64,000 nucleotides of DNA from an uncultured Alphaproteobacteria bacterium (GCA_943787745.1 CALSNJ010000002.1:568025-632024); one strand, 5' to 3'. Positions 26,118 through 36,318 are shown, numbered from the stretch's first letter. Translations and numbers: made by a program. The notes: generated by a model from the letters alone, not told the origin.

Positions 26118-26803
26118 AGCGATGGGCAGACAATGTCACGGCGATCCTGCCCGAACGTTTGCTTCATGCATATGTCGACGTGTTGTTGCCTGCTGCGAAA
26201 CGGAGAGCGGTTCACCGCGCCCTGATGCGTCAACCCGAGTTGAGAGAAACTGTTGAGGTCTGGCGCAAACAGAACGCCGATCTCAGACGTCTTGCGCTTA
26301 TGGAGACACCGGGCCCGATGCCGGTCGCCATGGCGGGGGTCACACACCGCCTGGAGACGCGCCTGTGCCGGTTTGCACCCTTGGAAGGACTTCGTATCGC
26401 CGCGGTTATCGCGCTGTTGCTGTCAGGCGTTGCTGGCACGGCCCTGTTGGCCCAGGCACAACTGGACAAGGACAACACTCTGATCAGTTTCGGTCAGACT
26501 GCTGCCGGGGGCAATCAGGCAATCACCAAACCGATCCCCACAAAGCCTCAGCTTGCAGAACCAGTCGCGCAGAAACCGAAAGTCGAAAACGTAGTCGCAA
26601 CGGTTGAATCCGCCGCTGAGGACCAAGAGAAACAGACTGACGTCACGTCCAACAAAGGTGGCGCTCTCGCCGAACAGGGTGAATTGCCCGAAATGCGTGA
26701 AGCCGCGCCCGAAACACCTGCACCTGCAGCATCCGAGCAACCTCATTCTGCACCTCCGGTTGTCGAGGATTCCAAACCCGCCGAACCTCCTCGCGAGATC
26801 TAA
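26114..26803 (+). CDS. Putative membrane anti-sigma factor
   Basis: Protein of 229 residues overlapping the sigma gene by 4 bases. The N-terminus (LPERLLHAYVDVLLPAAKRRAVHRALMRQPELRETVEVWRKQN) matches the helical anti-sigma domain pattern seen in cytoplasmic parts of RskA-like factors, without a His/Cys zinc motif. A hydrophobic helix at about residues 97-117 (IAAVIALLLSGVAGTALLAQ) would span the membrane. The remainder is a Pro/Glu/Lys-rich, probably disordered periplasmic tail. The name rests on gene order and pattern, not on a recognised signature. Confidence 0.7.
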   Translation: MKRWADNVTAILPERLLHAYVDVLLPAAKRRAVHRALMRQPELRETVEVWRKQNADLRRLALMETPGPMPVAMAGVTHRLETRLCRFAPLEGLRIAAVIALLLSGVAGTALLAQAQLDKDNTLISFGQTAAGGNQAITKPIPTKPQLAEPVAQKPKVENVVATVESAAEDQEKQTDVTSNKGGALAEQGELPEMREAAPETPAPAASEQPHSAPPVVEDSKPAEPPREI

Positions 26804-26854
26804 TCACCCTTTGAATTTGCAAGCTTAGACACTGCATTCCTGCTCCCTGACCTC

Positions 26855-26887
26855 GCCGATGCGTTCCCGCGCATCGGCATCTTTTTT
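26855..26887 (+). terminator. Terminator after the sigma/anti-sigma pair
   Basis: GCCGATGCG (26855-26863) pairs perfectly with CGCATCGGC (26870-26878) around a 6-base loop; a T6 run follows at 26882-26887. Confidence 0.9.
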
Positions 26888-27052
26888 GGAGGCGTCGCGC
26901 AACTCCAATTTGCCCGGAAATCCGGGTTTTGGTGCCTGTCGATTTCTTGCCCGACTCTGCCATTTCGGGTAGTGTTTTTTGATGGAAATCACCCGATTCG
27001 GCGTGTTGGAAATTCGTATGAATAACCTGCCGCAACCCACTGAAAGAACAAG

Positions 27053-29911
27053 ATGAGCGATCAATCAGCCGAGCTTCCGCCGGACGATTTCGACATCGAA
27101 CCGGTTACAATCGAAGACGAAATGCGTTCGTCTTATCTCGATTACGCCATGAGCGTGATCGTATCGCGTGCCCTGCCGGATGTGCGCGACGGCCTGAAGC
27201 CTGTTCACCGCCGTATTCTGTACTCGATGAAGGAGTCCGGATTCGAATACAACCGCCCATATCGAAAATCCGCGCGTATCGTCGGTGAGGTCATGGGTAA
27301 GTATCATCCCCATGGTGACTCCGCGATCTACGATGCCATGGTGCGAATGGCACAGGATTTCTCCATGCGTCTGGAGTTGATCGACGGCCAGGGCAATTTC
27401 GGCTCCATGGACGGCGATCGTGCCGCCGCTATGCGATACACCGAAGCGCGGATGTCGAAGGCAGCCCATTCGCTGATCGAGGATATTGATCGCGATACTG
27501 TCGATTTCCAGCCTAACTACGACGAAAGCATTAACGAGCCCGTTGTTCTTCCCGCGCAGTACCCCAATTTGCTGGTCAATGGCGCCGGCGGCATTGCCGT
27601 TGGCATGGCCACTAACATCCCGCCCCACAATCTGGGCGAGGTGATCGATGCCTGTTGTCTCTATCTCGACAATCCTGATCTGACGATAGATGACATTTTG
27701 CAGGTCATGCATGGGCCCGATTTCCCGACAGGCGGCATAATTCTGGGAACCAGCGGCATTCGTGCGGCTTTTCATACAGGCCGCGGGTCCGTGGTCATAC
27801 GCTCCAAGACCGACTTCGAGGAGGTGCGGGCTGGACGCAACGCCATTGTCGTGACCGAGATTCCCTATCAGGTGAACAAGTCGCGGATGATCGAGCGGAT
27901 CGCTGAAGTTGCCCACGATAAGACCATCGAGGGTATTTCTGATCTGCGCGACGAGAGTGATCGGCATGGTGTGCGGGTCGTCATCGAGTTGAAGCGCGAT
28001 GCCGAGCCCGAAGTCGTGCTCAATCAGTTGTTCCGTTACACTCCGCTGCAAACCTCCTTTGGCGTCAACATGCTGGCGCTCAATTCCGGCCGTCCGGAAC
28101 TGATGAACGTCAAGGAAATCATTGCCGCGTTCATTGACTTCCGGGAAGAGGTCATCACCCGACGGACCATCTTCGAACTGGGCAAGGCACGTGACCGCGC
28201 CCATACCTTGGTTGGGCTGGCTGTCGCTGTTGCCAATCTGGACCCGATTATTGCTTTGATCCGCGCCGCCAAAGATGGTGCAGAAGCCCGTGAGCAGCTT
28301 TGTGCCAAACGGTGGCCGGCAGGCGATGTGGCGCCGCTGATTGCGCTTATCGACGAGCCGGGGCGCGCAGTCGACGAAGACGGCACCTACCAGATGTCAG
28401 AAGAGCAGGCCAAGGCGATCCTTGAACTGCGCCTGCATCGTTTAACGGGCCTGGAGCGCGACAAGATCGCCAAGGACCTCCAGGAACTCGTGGACAGGAT
28501 CCGGGAATATCTGGAGATTCTGGAAAACCGTGACAAGCTTTATGGAATGCTGCGCGAGGAATTGCTCGCCATGCGCGAAGAGTTTGCCGATCCGCGTCGC
28601 ACGCAGGTCATTGAAGGTGAATTCGAACAGGATATCGAGGACCTGATCCAGCGTGAGGACATGGTCGTTACGGTCACCCATAACGGCTATATCCAGCGGG
28701 TTCCGCTCTCGACCTACCGGGCGCAGAAGCGCGGCGGGAAGGGGCGCGCAGGAATGAAAGCGCGCGATGAAGACTTTGTCAGTTCCGTCTTCGTTCTAAA
28801 CACCCATACGCCCGTGCTTTTCTTCTCTTCGCGCGGCATGGTCTACAAGCAGAAGGTCTACAAGCTGCCCGTGGGTACGCCGCAGGGCCGTGGCAAGGCA
28901 CTTGTGAATGTGTTGCCGCTCGAAGAGGGCGAAATCATCACGACGTTGATGCCATTGCCTGAAAACGAAGCAGATGCCGAAAACCTGTTTGTCATGTTCG
29001 CAACAGCATCGGGCAATACGCGCCGAAACAGTCTGGCCGATTTCACCCAGGTCAAAGCTAATGGCAAAATCGCCATGAAACTTGACGAAGGCGATCGCCT
29101 TGTCGGTGTGCAGACATGTGAAGACACCGACCATGTTCTGCTGGCCACCGCCAAGGCGAAATCAATTCGGTTTGAAGCCACCGATGTCCGTGTGTTCGCA
29201 GGACGCAATTCGACGGGGGTTCGCGGGATCCGGCTTGCGGATGGTGATGAAGTCATTTCGATGTCAATTCTAAGCCATGCCGAGTTTTCCGTGGCCGAGC
29301 GTGAGGCCTATCTCAAGCGAAGCCGGGCGGAGCGGGCTGACCCCGATGATACGAACAGCGCCTCTGTTTCCAGCGATGAACCGGCTGCGGATGGTGATGT
29401 TGAAGACGTTATGCTCACGGAAGAGCGTTATGCGGAGCTTGCCGCCCAGGAGCAGTTCATTCTGACCGTTACCGCCAACGGTTTCGGCAAGAGAACTTCA
29501 GCCTATGAATATCGCATCACCAATCGTGGCGGGCAGGGCGTTGTGAACATTGTTCTCGCAGATGTCGAAAACAACGGTGTTGTGGCCTCGTTCCCTGTCG
29601 TAGAGGACACTGGTCTGGTCATGATGACCGATGGCGGACAGTTGATCCGAACCGGCGTCGACGAAGTCCGCATTGCAGGTCGTTCGACACGCGGTGTGAC
29701 GTTGTTCCGTGTCGGCGATGATGAGCGGGTTGTGACCGTGACTCATTTGAGCGACGATGACGATGACGAAGAGACAGACGAAGTCGGTGAGGGCACCCAA
29801 ACAGGTGATGCCCCGGCCGACAACGCTGAAGACAGCGTGACGACCGAAGCAGAACTGCCGCAGGGCGAAGACGCAGAAGCGGCGCCGGAGAAGAGTGATG
29901 GCGAAGAGTGA
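27053..29911 (+). CDS. gyrA: DNA gyrase subunit A
   Basis: Cleavage/religation subunit of gyrase, which introduces negative supercoils. The N-terminal region has [19 protein letters not shown], with Ser90 and Asp94 at the positions equal to E. coli Ser83 and Asp87, so there is no sign of the usual quinolone-resistance substitutions. The catalytic Tyr129 is in MRYTEARM. The beta-propeller C-terminal domain includes a GyrA box variant QKRGGKG. At 952 residues it is longer than the E. coli protein (875), owing to an acidic insert near residue 760 and a long acidic tail. It overlaps coaD by 14 bases. Confidence 0.98.
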   Translation: MSDQSAELPPDDFDIEPVTIEDEMRSSYLDYAMSVIVSRALPDVRDGLKPVHRRILYSMKESGFEYNRPYRKSARIVGEVMGKYHPHGDSAIYDAMVRMAQDFSMRLELIDGQGNFGSMDGDRAAAMRYTEARMSKAAHSLIEDIDRDTVDFQPNYDESINEPVVLPAQYPNLLVNGAGGIAVGMATNIPPHNLGEVIDACCLYLDNPDLTIDDILQVMHGPDFPTGGIILGTSGIRAAFHTGRGSVVIRSKTDFEEVRAGRNAIVVTEIPYQVNKSRMIERIAEVAHDKTIEGISDLRDESDRHGVRVVIELKRDAEPEVVLNQLFRYTPLQTSFGVNMLALNSGRPELMNVKEIIAAFIDFREEVITRRTIFELGKARDRAHTLVGLAVAVANLDPIIALIRAAKDGAEAREQLCAKRWPAGDVAPLIALIDEPGRAVDEDGTYQMSEEQAKAILELRLHRLTGLERDKIAKDLQELVDRIREYLEILENRDKLYGMLREELLAMREEFADPRRTQVIEGEFEQDIEDLIQREDMVVTVTHNGYIQRVPLSTYRAQKRGGKGRAGMKARDEDFVSSVFVLNTHTPVLFFSSRGMVYKQKVYKLPVGTPQGRGKALVNVLPLEEGEIITTLMPLPENEADAENLFVMFATASGNTRRNSLADFTQVKANGKIAMKLDEGDRLVGVQTCEDTDHVLLATAKAKSIRFEATDVRVFAGRNSTGVRGIRLADGDEVISMSILSHAEFSVAEREAYLKRSRAERADPDDTNSASVSSDEPAADGDVEDVMLTEERYAELAAQEQFILTVTANGFGKRTSAYEYRITNRGGQGVVNIVLADVENNGVVASFPVVEDTGLVMMTDGGQLIRTGVDEVRIAGRSTRGVTLFRVGDDERVVTVTHLSDDDDDEETDEVGEGTQTGDAPADNAEDSVTTEAELPQGEDAEAAPEKSDGEE

Positions 29912-30428
29912 GCGGATCGGGGTTTACCCCGGTACCTTTGACCCTACGACAAACGGGCACATGGATGTCATCCGGCGTGGCGCACGTGTCCTTGATCGTC
30001 TGGTTATCGGCGTTGCCGTTAACGCAGGGAAAGGGCCATTGTTTTCGCTCGATGAGCGCGTTGAGATGGTTCAGGACGAAGTTGCGTCTATTGATGACCC
30101 GCGCATCGGGGTTATCGAGGTCAAACCCTTTAATTCGCTGCTCATGCACTTCGCAGAAACTGAAAATGCGCAAGTGATCCTGCGTGGTCTGCGCGCCGTA
30201 TCAGATTTCGATTACGAATTTCAGATGGCAGGCATGAACGCACGCCTCAATCCTGACATAGAAATTATGTTTCTCATGGCCTCGGAGACAAACCAGTTCA
30301 TTGCCTCTCGTCTGGTGAAGGAAATTGCCGCTCTGGGCGGAGACATCTCCAGTTTTGTTTCAAAAACCGTCGCAGACCGGGTCAACGAACGATACGGACG
30401 TCTCGACCTGCAGGCCGCCAACGAATAG
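29898..30428 (+). CDS. coaD: Pantetheine-phosphate adenylyltransferase
   Basis: Fourth step of coenzyme A synthesis: adenylates 4'-phosphopantetheine to dephospho-CoA. The 176-residue protein has the nucleotidyltransferase motif [19 protein letters not shown] (T/HxGH), the substrate-loop segment [10 protein letters not shown] and [18 protein letters not shown], plus the late catalytic [19 protein letters not shown] chose ATG 29898 over the GTG three bases earlier. It overlaps the end of gyrA in another frame. The order gyrA-coaD-cyclophilin recurs in alphaproteobacteria. Confidence 0.96.
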   Translation: MAKSERIGVYPGTFDPTTNGHMDVIRRGARVLDRLVIGVAVNAGKGPLFSLDERVEMVQDEVASIDDPRIGVIEVKPFNSLLMHFAETENAQVILRGLRAVSDFDYEFQMAGMNARLNPDIEIMFLMASETNQFIASRLVKEIAALGGDISSFVSKTVADRVNERYGRLDLQAANE

Positions 30429-30438
30429 GTTCACTTTC

Positions 30439-31029
30439 ATGAAACGACGTCATTTTCTGTCCGCGTTTGCACTCGCGGCAGGCATTTTCGCGTTTTCAGG
30501 TCTCGTAGGCCCGGAAACATTTACAGCTCAAGCCCAGACCGCCAAACAGGAGCGCGCCTTGGAAAACACTCTTTATCTCGACCTGAAAGACGGTCGTGTC
30601 ACCATCAAATTGCGTCCTGATCTGGCGCCGAACCATGTGGCCCGCATTAAAGAACTCGTTCGCGAGGGTTTTTATGACGGTATCGTCTTCCATCGTGTCA
30701 TCGACGGTTTCATGGCGCAGACCGGTGACCCGACGGGCACAGGACGAGGCGGCTCAGGCAAGAACCTCGATGCAGAGTTCTCCCTGGAAAATCATAAGCG
30801 CGGCACGCTATCCATGGCCCGCGCCCAGAGCCCCGACAGCGCGGACAGTCAGTTCTTCATTGTCTTTGATGACGCCAGCTTCCTCGACAACCAGTATACG
30901 GTTTGGGGCGAGGTCACTGACGGCATGGAACATGTCGACAAAATCAAGCGCGGTGCTGAAGGCAGCGGCGCTGTCGATGACCCGGACAAAATCATCAAGA
31001 TGCAGGTTGCTGCCGACGCAGAGAAATAA
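30439..31029 (+). CDS. Cyclophilin-type peptidyl-prolyl isomerase, probably Tat-exported
   Basis: Catalyses cis-trans isomerisation of prolyl bonds. Of 196 residues, the first 34 form a signal sequence with a twin-arginine motif (KRRHFLSAF followed by a hydrophobic stretch), so export of a folded form by Tat is likely, probably to the periplasm. The cyclophilin core has YDGIVFHRVIDGFMAQTGD, NSQF-like DSQFFIVFDD and FLDNQYTVWGEV. Start ATG 30439 fits this signal; the longer frame from 30325 lies within coaD. It follows coaD by 10 bases. Confidence 0.93.
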   Translation: MKRRHFLSAFALAAGIFAFSGLVGPETFTAQAQTAKQERALENTLYLDLKDGRVTIKLRPDLAPNHVARIKELVREGFYDGIVFHRVIDGFMAQTGDPTGTGRGGSGKNLDAEFSLENHKRGTLSMARAQSPDSADSQFFIVFDDASFLDNQYTVWGEVTDGMEHVDKIKRGAEGSGAVDDPDKIIKMQVAADAEK

Positions 31030-31109
31030 TTCTTTTCTAGGCGTTTGTGCCGTTGACCGAACGCGTGCAGATTTCTAATGTCCGCCCGCATTCGGGCACA
31101 GCCCTGAAT

Positions 31110-31185
31110 GGGCACTTAGCTCAGTTGGTAGAGCATTCGACTTTTAATCGAACGGTCGTAGGTTCGAATCCTACAGTGCCCACCA
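31110..31185 (+). tRNA. tRNA-Lys (anticodon UUU)
   Basis: 76-nt tRNA with 7-bp acceptor stem GGGCACT/AGTGCCC, D arm, anticodon loop CTTTTAA (anticodon TTT) in a TTCGA/TCGAA stem, T arm GTAGG TTCGAAT CCTAC, and encoded CCA. Confidence 0.98.
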
Positions 31186-31192
31186 ATATTTC

Positions 31193-31227
31193 AAAGGCTT
31201 AGTCGGAAACGGCTAAGCCTTTGCTTT
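31193..31227 (+). terminator. Terminator after tRNA-Lys
   Basis: AAAGGCTTAGTCG (31193-31205) pairs with CGGCTAAGCCTTT (31210-31222) with one G-T pair, around a GAAA tetraloop, then GCTTT. Confidence 0.85.
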
Positions 31228-31424
31228 ATGCGCGCGCGCGTATCGCGAAAGCGCATGTTGCAATGCAGCATATGAATCGCCTATGAAACCCCAACGTCAC
31301 CGTATCCGGATGAAACCGGATGGCCTGTTTCGGCCCGGATGTCCGTCGGATAACAACAACCCGAAAACAGACCCTGTATGACGCGGTGTTCAGCGAATCA
31401 GGTCGTTCCGGTTTGGAAAAGCAC

Positions 31425-32909
31425 ATGATGTCTTTCAGCGCCTACCGCGAACAATGGTTCGGAAACATCCGTGGCGACCTCCTGTCAGGTCTGGTCGTCG
31501 CCCTGGCGCTGATCCCGGAAGCCATCGCATTCTCGATTATCGCTGGCGTCGACCCGAAAGTGGGACTTTACGCATCGTTCTCGATCGCCGTGATCTGTGC
31601 CTTTACCGGGGGACGCCCGGGAATGATCTCCGCGGCGACCGCGGCTACGGCTGTGTTGATGGTCACACTGGTACGCGACTACGGTCTCGAATATTTGCTG
31701 GCAGCAACCGTGTTGGCTGGGTTGATACAGATCGCGGCTGGGTTTCTGAAACTGGGCTCTGTGATGCGCTTTGTGTCCCGTTCAGTGATGACCGGCTTTG
31801 TAAATGCGCTGGCAATCCTGATCTTCATGGCGCAATTGCCCGAACTGATCGGGGTTCCCTCGCTAACCTATATTATGGTCGCAGCCGGCTTGGCGATCAT
31901 CTATTTGTTCCCCTATGTGACGAAGTCCATTCCGTCACCGCTGATCTGTATTCTGGCGCTGACCGCCGTCGCGATCACATTCGATTTCGACATCCGGACC
32001 GTGGGTGATATGGGCGAACTGCCCTCGACTCTGCCGATTTTTCTGCTTCCGGATATCCCGCTGACTTGGGAAACCTTCATGATCATTCTCCCGTTCTCGG
32101 CCGCCGTCGCTGCTGTAGGACTGCTGGAATCGCTCATGACGGCAAGCATCGTCGATGACCTGACTGACAGTCCGAGCGACAAAAATCAGGAATGTATCGG
32201 CCAGGGGCTCGCCAACACCGCCACGGGTTTCATCGGCGGCATGGCCGGCTGTGCGATGATCGGCCAGTCAATGATCAACGTGAAATCGGGCGGCCGCGGA
32301 CGCTTGTCGACATTCACAGCCGGTGTTGTGCTGTTGTTCCTGATCGTTGTTTTGGGTGATTGGGTGAAACAGATCCCTATGGCTGCGCTTGTGGCCATCA
32401 TGATCATGGTGTCGATCGGTACCTTCAGTTGGTCATCCATCAAGAATTTGCGTGACCATCCCCGCAGTTCCTCCGTTGTCATGCTGGCGACGGTGGTCTG
32501 TGTGGTCTTTACTCACAATCTGGCGATCGGCGTTCTGGTCGGAGTGCTGTTGTCCGGCATCTTTTTTGCGTGGAAAATCTCACAAATATTCAGGGTCACC
32601 TCGACCCTGTCCGATGATGGTCGTGCGCGCACCTATGTCGTTGAAGGGCAGGTATTCTTTGCATCTGCCGACGCATTTAATGCGGCCTTCGACTTCCGAG
32701 AAGCACTTGAGCGTGTCACCATTGATGTCAGCCGAGCGCATATCTGGGATATCTCCAGCGTGGCTGCGTTGGACATGATTGTTCTCAAGTTCCGACGCGA
32801 AGGCGCCACAGTCGAAATCGTTGGGTTGAACAAGGCCAGTGAAACGATCGTTGACCGTCTGGCAATCCATGATCGACCTGGTGCGCTCGACGAGCTACTC
32901 GGGCACTGA
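31425..32909 (+). CDS. SulP-family anion transporter with STAS domain
   Basis: Inner-membrane SLC26/SulP permease of about 494 residues for sulfate, bicarbonate or another small anion. The early conserved segment [31 protein letters not shown] is the family signature region. About a dozen hydrophobic helices follow, then a cytoplasmic STAS domain at the C-terminus ([21 protein letters not shown]). The start is uncertain between the adjacent ATGs at 31425 and 31428; the frame to 31320 lacks family similarity. It precedes a Usp gene by 12 bases. The transported anion cannot be read from sequence; no Pi-loop or sulfur genes are adjacent. Confidence 0.92.
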   Translation: MMSFSAYREQWFGNIRGDLLSGLVVALALIPEAIAFSIIAGVDPKVGLYASFSIAVICAFTGGRPGMISAATAATAVLMVTLVRDYGLEYLLAATVLAGLIQIAAGFLKLGSVMRFVSRSVMTGFVNALAILIFMAQLPELIGVPSLTYIMVAAGLAIIYLFPYVTKSIPSPLICILALTAVAITFDFDIRTVGDMGELPSTLPIFLLPDIPLTWETFMIILPFSAAVAAVGLLESLMTASIVDDLTDSPSDKNQECIGQGLANTATGFIGGMAGCAMIGQSMINVKSGGRGRLSTFTAGVVLLFLIVVLGDWVKQIPMAALVAIMIMVSIGTFSWSSIKNLRDHPRSSSVVMLATVVCVVFTHNLAIGVLVGVLLSGIFFAWKISQIFRVTSTLSDDGRARTYVVEGQVFFASADAFNAAFDFREALERVTIDVSRAHIWDISSVAALDMIVLKFRREGATVEIVGLNKASETIVDRLAIHDRPGALDELLGH

Positions 32910-32921
32910 GGGGGAAAGCAC

Positions 32922-33776
32922 ATGGAAAAGCTCATCGCACTCGTGGATGGCTCTGTCTATTCGCAAAGCGTTTGTGATCACGCTGCCTGGATTGCCGAAA
33001 AAACCGGTGCGCAGATCGAACTCCTGCACGTTCTGGGGCGTCGCCAGGCCGGACCGGTGCAAAGCAACCTCAGCGGCAACATCACACTGGGCGCCCGGAC
33101 CGCTTTGCTCAATGAACTGACCGAACTCGATGCACAACGCGCGCAATTGTCCCAAAAAATCGGGCGCGCGATCCTCGATGATGCCAAGGCCCGAATTGAA
33201 GGTAGGGGCATCACCAACGTTATCCCGCGCCTGCGCAGCGGTGACATCGTCGAAACCGTGGCAGAAAGTGAAACCGACGCCGATCTGATCATTGTCGGGA
33301 AACGTGGAGAGGCCGCTGATTTTGCCAAACTTCATCTTGGCTCCAATCTGGAGAGGATCGCACGTTCCAGCACAAAGCCGGTCTTCGTCACAGCCCGCGC
33401 ATTTAAGCCCATCAAGCGCTTCATGATCGCCTATGACGGCGGCACAAGCGCCATGAAAGCTGTCGATCACGTCGCCCGCAGTCCGCTGTTTTCCGGTCTG
33501 GAGTGCAGCCTGCTGATGGTCGGTGCGGAAAGCGAAGAGAATCTGAAACGGCTGAGTAACGCCCAAGCAACACTTGAGGCGGGCAGTTTCACCGTCAATG
33601 CCAACATTGCTCCAGGACAGGCCGAAACCGTCATATCAAACGCCGTGGAAGAGCAGGGAATAGACCTGCTTGTGATGGGTGCTTACGGCCACTCGCGCAT
33701 CCGTAGTCTGATTATCGGCTCAACGACCAGTGAGATGGTCCGGCTTTGCAAGATACCGGTGATCCTGTTCCGCTAG
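32922..33776 (+). CDS. Tandem universal stress protein
   Basis: Cytoplasmic UspA-type protein of 284 residues with two Usp domains (about 1-145 and 155-284). The second has the canonical ATP-binding pattern G-2x-G-9x-G-S/T (GAYGHSRIRSLIIGST). The first has a near match (GKRGEAADFAKLHLGS, with 10 residues between). A GGGGGAAAGC ribosome site precedes ATG 32922. Its tight linkage behind SulP suggests it regulates or senses with that transporter, as seen elsewhere for SulP-Usp pairs; that is inference. Confidence 0.92.
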   Translation: MEKLIALVDGSVYSQSVCDHAAWIAEKTGAQIELLHVLGRRQAGPVQSNLSGNITLGARTALLNELTELDAQRAQLSQKIGRAILDDAKARIEGRGITNVIPRLRSGDIVETVAESETDADLIIVGKRGEAADFAKLHLGSNLERIARSSTKPVFVTARAFKPIKRFMIAYDGGTSAMKAVDHVARSPLFSGLECSLLMVGAESEENLKRLSNAQATLEAGSFTVNANIAPGQAETVISNAVEEQGIDLLVMGAYGHSRIRSLIIGSTTSEMVRLCKIPVILFR

Positions 33777-33867
33777 GGATGCTGCAAACACATCATGTTT
33801 TGGTCACATCTTGGCTATACTCTCAGTTTGGCATGGGGCGTTTGGTAAAATCGACTGGTGAGGCAGC

Positions 33868-34263
33868 ATGAAAATCCTATTCAGTACATTCTCAGCACTG
33901 GCACTGGTTGCCGGATTGGCGCTCATTGCGGCGCCCGAAGCTGTCGCCCAGACGCAAACCTCAACTTCAGAATTCGAGTTTCTCAAGGCCACTGAAGACC
34001 GGGTTTGGCGCCTTAACCGCCAGACCGGTGAGATCGCGGTTTGCACGCTGGAACGGGAAACTCTGCTGTGCTCGACAAGCAGCGGGGCGGCACAAACGCC
34101 TGCCACAAGCTACGAAGAGCTTAAGCAACGCGAAGCTGCAGAACTCGCTTCGGCAGAAGCCAAAGACAAGGAAGAACGTGAGCGCGCCATGAGGCTCTTG
34201 GATCGTATGGTCGAGGTGTTCAAGGAGTTCACCAGCGAGGCGACAAGCGAGAGCACCCAATAA
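33868..34263 (+). CDS. Small secreted protein of unknown function
   Basis: Protein of 131 residues with a clear Sec signal (LFSTFSALALVAGLALIAAPEAVAQ, cleavage about residue 27). The mature part starts TQTSTSEFEFLKATEDRVWRLNRQTGEIAVC and has two Cys in IAVCTLERETLLCSTSS, a likely disulfide loop, then a charged helix. GAGG precedes ATG 33868. Its stop overlaps the start ATG of the next secreted gene (TAAAATG). Function unknown; co-transcription with the next gene is likely. Confidence 0.75.
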   Translation: MKILFSTFSALALVAGLALIAAPEAVAQTQTSTSEFEFLKATEDRVWRLNRQTGEIAVCTLERETLLCSTSSGAAQTPATSYEELKQREAAELASAEAKDKEERERAMRLLDRMVEVFKEFTSEATSESTQ

Positions 34264-34264
34264 A

Positions 34265-34778
34265 ATGGGTTGGCGATCAAAAAAAACATGGCCGACTTCT
34301 CTTCTCGGTATTGCTCGTTGTAACGACGGGACTATCGTCGATTCCCGCGTCAGCCCAACAACTGTTCGGGATCCAGCCACCGCCGCCTGAAAATCCCGAA
34401 CACGTCGTTCTTTTGAACGGCGATACGGTGCAATTTCGGAGCAGAAACCAAATTTCCTTCACCCCGTCCGGCGAGATAGGAATTTTCCTGATCTACCGGA
34501 CCGATGATATGCCGTCAGAAATATCGGAAATGCCAAGCGCCGAGAATCGCCTCTTCGCCAACACGCGAGAAATTTGCCTTGATGCCGCGCAAAAACATAT
34601 TGACGCGATGATCGGCCTATTTCCGGACACGAATTTCACAGTTCTGGCGGTGATGCTTCAAAAGGGCGCCGGAGAGAAGAACGGCCTGAAACAGGTTCTG
34701 AACTGGACTGGTGTTTTCCGTGTTACCGATGGGAAATGCGGCGAACCCCTCGCAAAACCAAAAGGTGCAGCCAACTAA
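34265..34778 (+). CDS. Secreted protein of unknown function with an apparent frameshift at an A8 tract
   Basis: Two frames meet here. The natural start ATG 34265, two bases past the previous stop, encodes MGWRSKK in frame with an A8 run at 34279-34286. One base dropped in that run joins it to the frame that continues HGRLLFSVLLVVTTGLSSIPASAQQ, a textbook signal peptide, and to about 145 further residues ending at 34778. Without the shift the downstream frame has only a TTG start at 34311 that cuts the hydrophobic region. The mature part (SRNQISFTPSGEIGIFLIYR, CLDAAQKHIDAMIGLFPDTNF) is not recognised. Sequencing error, real mutation or transcriptional slippage at A8 are all possible. Confidence 0.6.
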
Positions 34779-34791
34779 ATTTTTGATTTCC

Positions 34792-34823
34792 TTGACAAAT
34801 CTGCTGCGAGCGCCCATTTAGAT
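34792..34823 (+). promoter_or_regulatory. Candidate promoter upstream of the DEAD-box helicase
   Basis: A perfect -35 hexamer TTGACA at 34792-34797, with an AT-rich segment (CATTTAGAT, 34815-34823) about 17-19 bases on. The -10 match is loose. It gives a long leader of about 165 bases before the helicase start. Confidence 0.4.
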
Positions 34824-34993
34824 CGTATTGCATTGTCCCGCGATTGCGCGAAGCGTTGTGTATTTGCGACGCATATCCGGGGAACAATCATCAAGAATCA
34901 GCCCGCACCGGCCGCGCCCGGAACAGGGTGAGCGTCGGAAGTACAGGCTTCAGATCAGATGATCGGCCGGCCGGCGTACAAGGAAAACTCCAA

Positions 34994-36298
34994 GTGACAG
35001 AAAGTACTTTTTCGGATCTCGGCCTTGCCGAGCCGATCCTCCGTGCATTGGCAACCCGCGAGCACGTGACACCGACGCCGATTCAAGCGCAAGCCATTCC
35101 CTACATCCTCGACGGTCACGACCTTCTCGGAATTGCCCAGACCGGCACAGGCAAGACAGCAGCTTTCGCGCTGCCGATTCTGCATGAACTCAACAAGGTT
35201 CAGGCCCGCAGCAAATATCGTGACCCACGTGCGCTTATTTTGGCGCCGACCCGTGAACTCGCCATTCAGATTGCGGATGAATTTCACGGTTATGGTCGCC
35301 AGTTGGCCTTGCGCCAGGCCGTTATCTTTGGTGGCGTGTCCCAGCACACCCAAACCAAAAACCTGCGCCGCGGCGTCGATATCATTATCGCAACGCCGGG
35401 ACGTTTGCTCGACTTGATGGATCAGGGACATGTTGTGCTCGACGAAATCGAGCACCTGGTTCTCGACGAAGCTGACCGCATGCTCGACATGGGATTCATT
35501 CGCGATGTTCGAAAGATTATCGCCGAACTTCCGCGGGAGCGGCAGACACAGCTTTTCTCGGCGACCATGCCGACTGAAATTTCCAAGCTGTCGCAGGAAA
35601 TTCTCAAAGACCCGGTTCGTGTCGACATCGCGCCCAAGGCGGTGGCACTGGAAGTCATTCGTCAGGGGATTCACTTTGTTGAACCTCAGAAGAAGCTCGA
35701 CACCCTGTGCAATCTGCTCGGCGACAAATCCTTGTCTCGTGTGATTGTCTTCACGCGTACCAAACACCGTGCCAACCGTGTGGCAGAGCGCCTCGATCGT
35801 TCAGGCATCGGTGCCGATGCCATCCACGGGAACAAGTCCCAGGGTGCGCGTCAGCGCGCGCTTGCAGCCTTCCGTGATGGCAAGGTCCGGGTGCTTGTTG
35901 CGACCGATATTGCTGCACGCGGTATCGATGTTCCCGGCGTGACTCATGTGATCAATTTCGAAATGCCCGTCGATGCCGAAAGCTATGTGCATCGTATCGG
36001 TCGTACAGCACGTGCCGGTGCTGATGGGGCCGCACTTTCGTTGTGCGCCACCGAAGAAGCCGGTCTGCTCAAGGACATCGAACGCTTGATCGGAAACAAG
36101 ATCCCCGTCGAGAGTGGTGAACGCCCCGAAGGCAACGCACGCCCCAAACAGGGTGGTGGCGGGAACCGTCAGGGTGGCGGCGGCGGACGCCAGAATAACC
36201 GTGGAGGCCAGGGTGGTGGTCAAGGCGGCAAAAGTGGCTTTGGCGGGAAAAGCCGTCGACCACAGCGTCGGAACACCTCATCCAGGCGCGCGGCCTAG
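34994..36298 (+). CDS. DEAD-box RNA helicase (RhlE-type)
   Basis: ATP-dependent RNA helicase of about 434 residues. Visible motifs are the Q motif region (TPIQAQAIPYIL), motif I AQTGTGKTAAF, Ia APTRELAIQ, motif II DEAD (LDEADRMLDMGF), motif III SAT and motif VI HRIGRTARAG. The C-terminus is a Gly/Arg/Gln-rich tail of about 60 residues (GGGGRQNNRGGQGG...) typical of RhlE-like proteins that bind RNA. GTG 34994 fits the family start; the longer frame to 34844 adds an unrelated segment. It is followed by a hairpin and a 56-residue basic protein. Confidence 0.94.
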   Translation: MTESTFSDLGLAEPILRALATREHVTPTPIQAQAIPYILDGHDLLGIAQTGTGKTAAFALPILHELNKVQARSKYRDPRALILAPTRELAIQIADEFHGYGRQLALRQAVIFGGVSQHTQTKNLRRGVDIIIATPGRLLDLMDQGHVVLDEIEHLVLDEADRMLDMGFIRDVRKIIAELPRERQTQLFSATMPTEISKLSQEILKDPVRVDIAPKAVALEVIRQGIHFVEPQKKLDTLCNLLGDKSLSRVIVFTRTKHRANRVAERLDRSGIGADAIHGNKSQGARQRALAAFRDGKVRVLVATDIAARGIDVPGVTHVINFEMPVDAESYVHRIGRTARAGADGAALSLCATEEAGLLKDIERLIGNKIPVESGERPEGNARPKQGGGGNRQGGGGGRQNNRGGQGGGQGGKSGFGGKSRRPQRRNTSSRRAA

Positions 36299-36318
36299 CG
36301 TCAACCCGATTACGTCAC

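Noticed and set aside
31229..31242. Alternating GC run after the tRNA-Lys terminator
   Set aside because: Short alternating purine-pyrimidine tracts are expected in GC-rich DNA; no functional context is seen.
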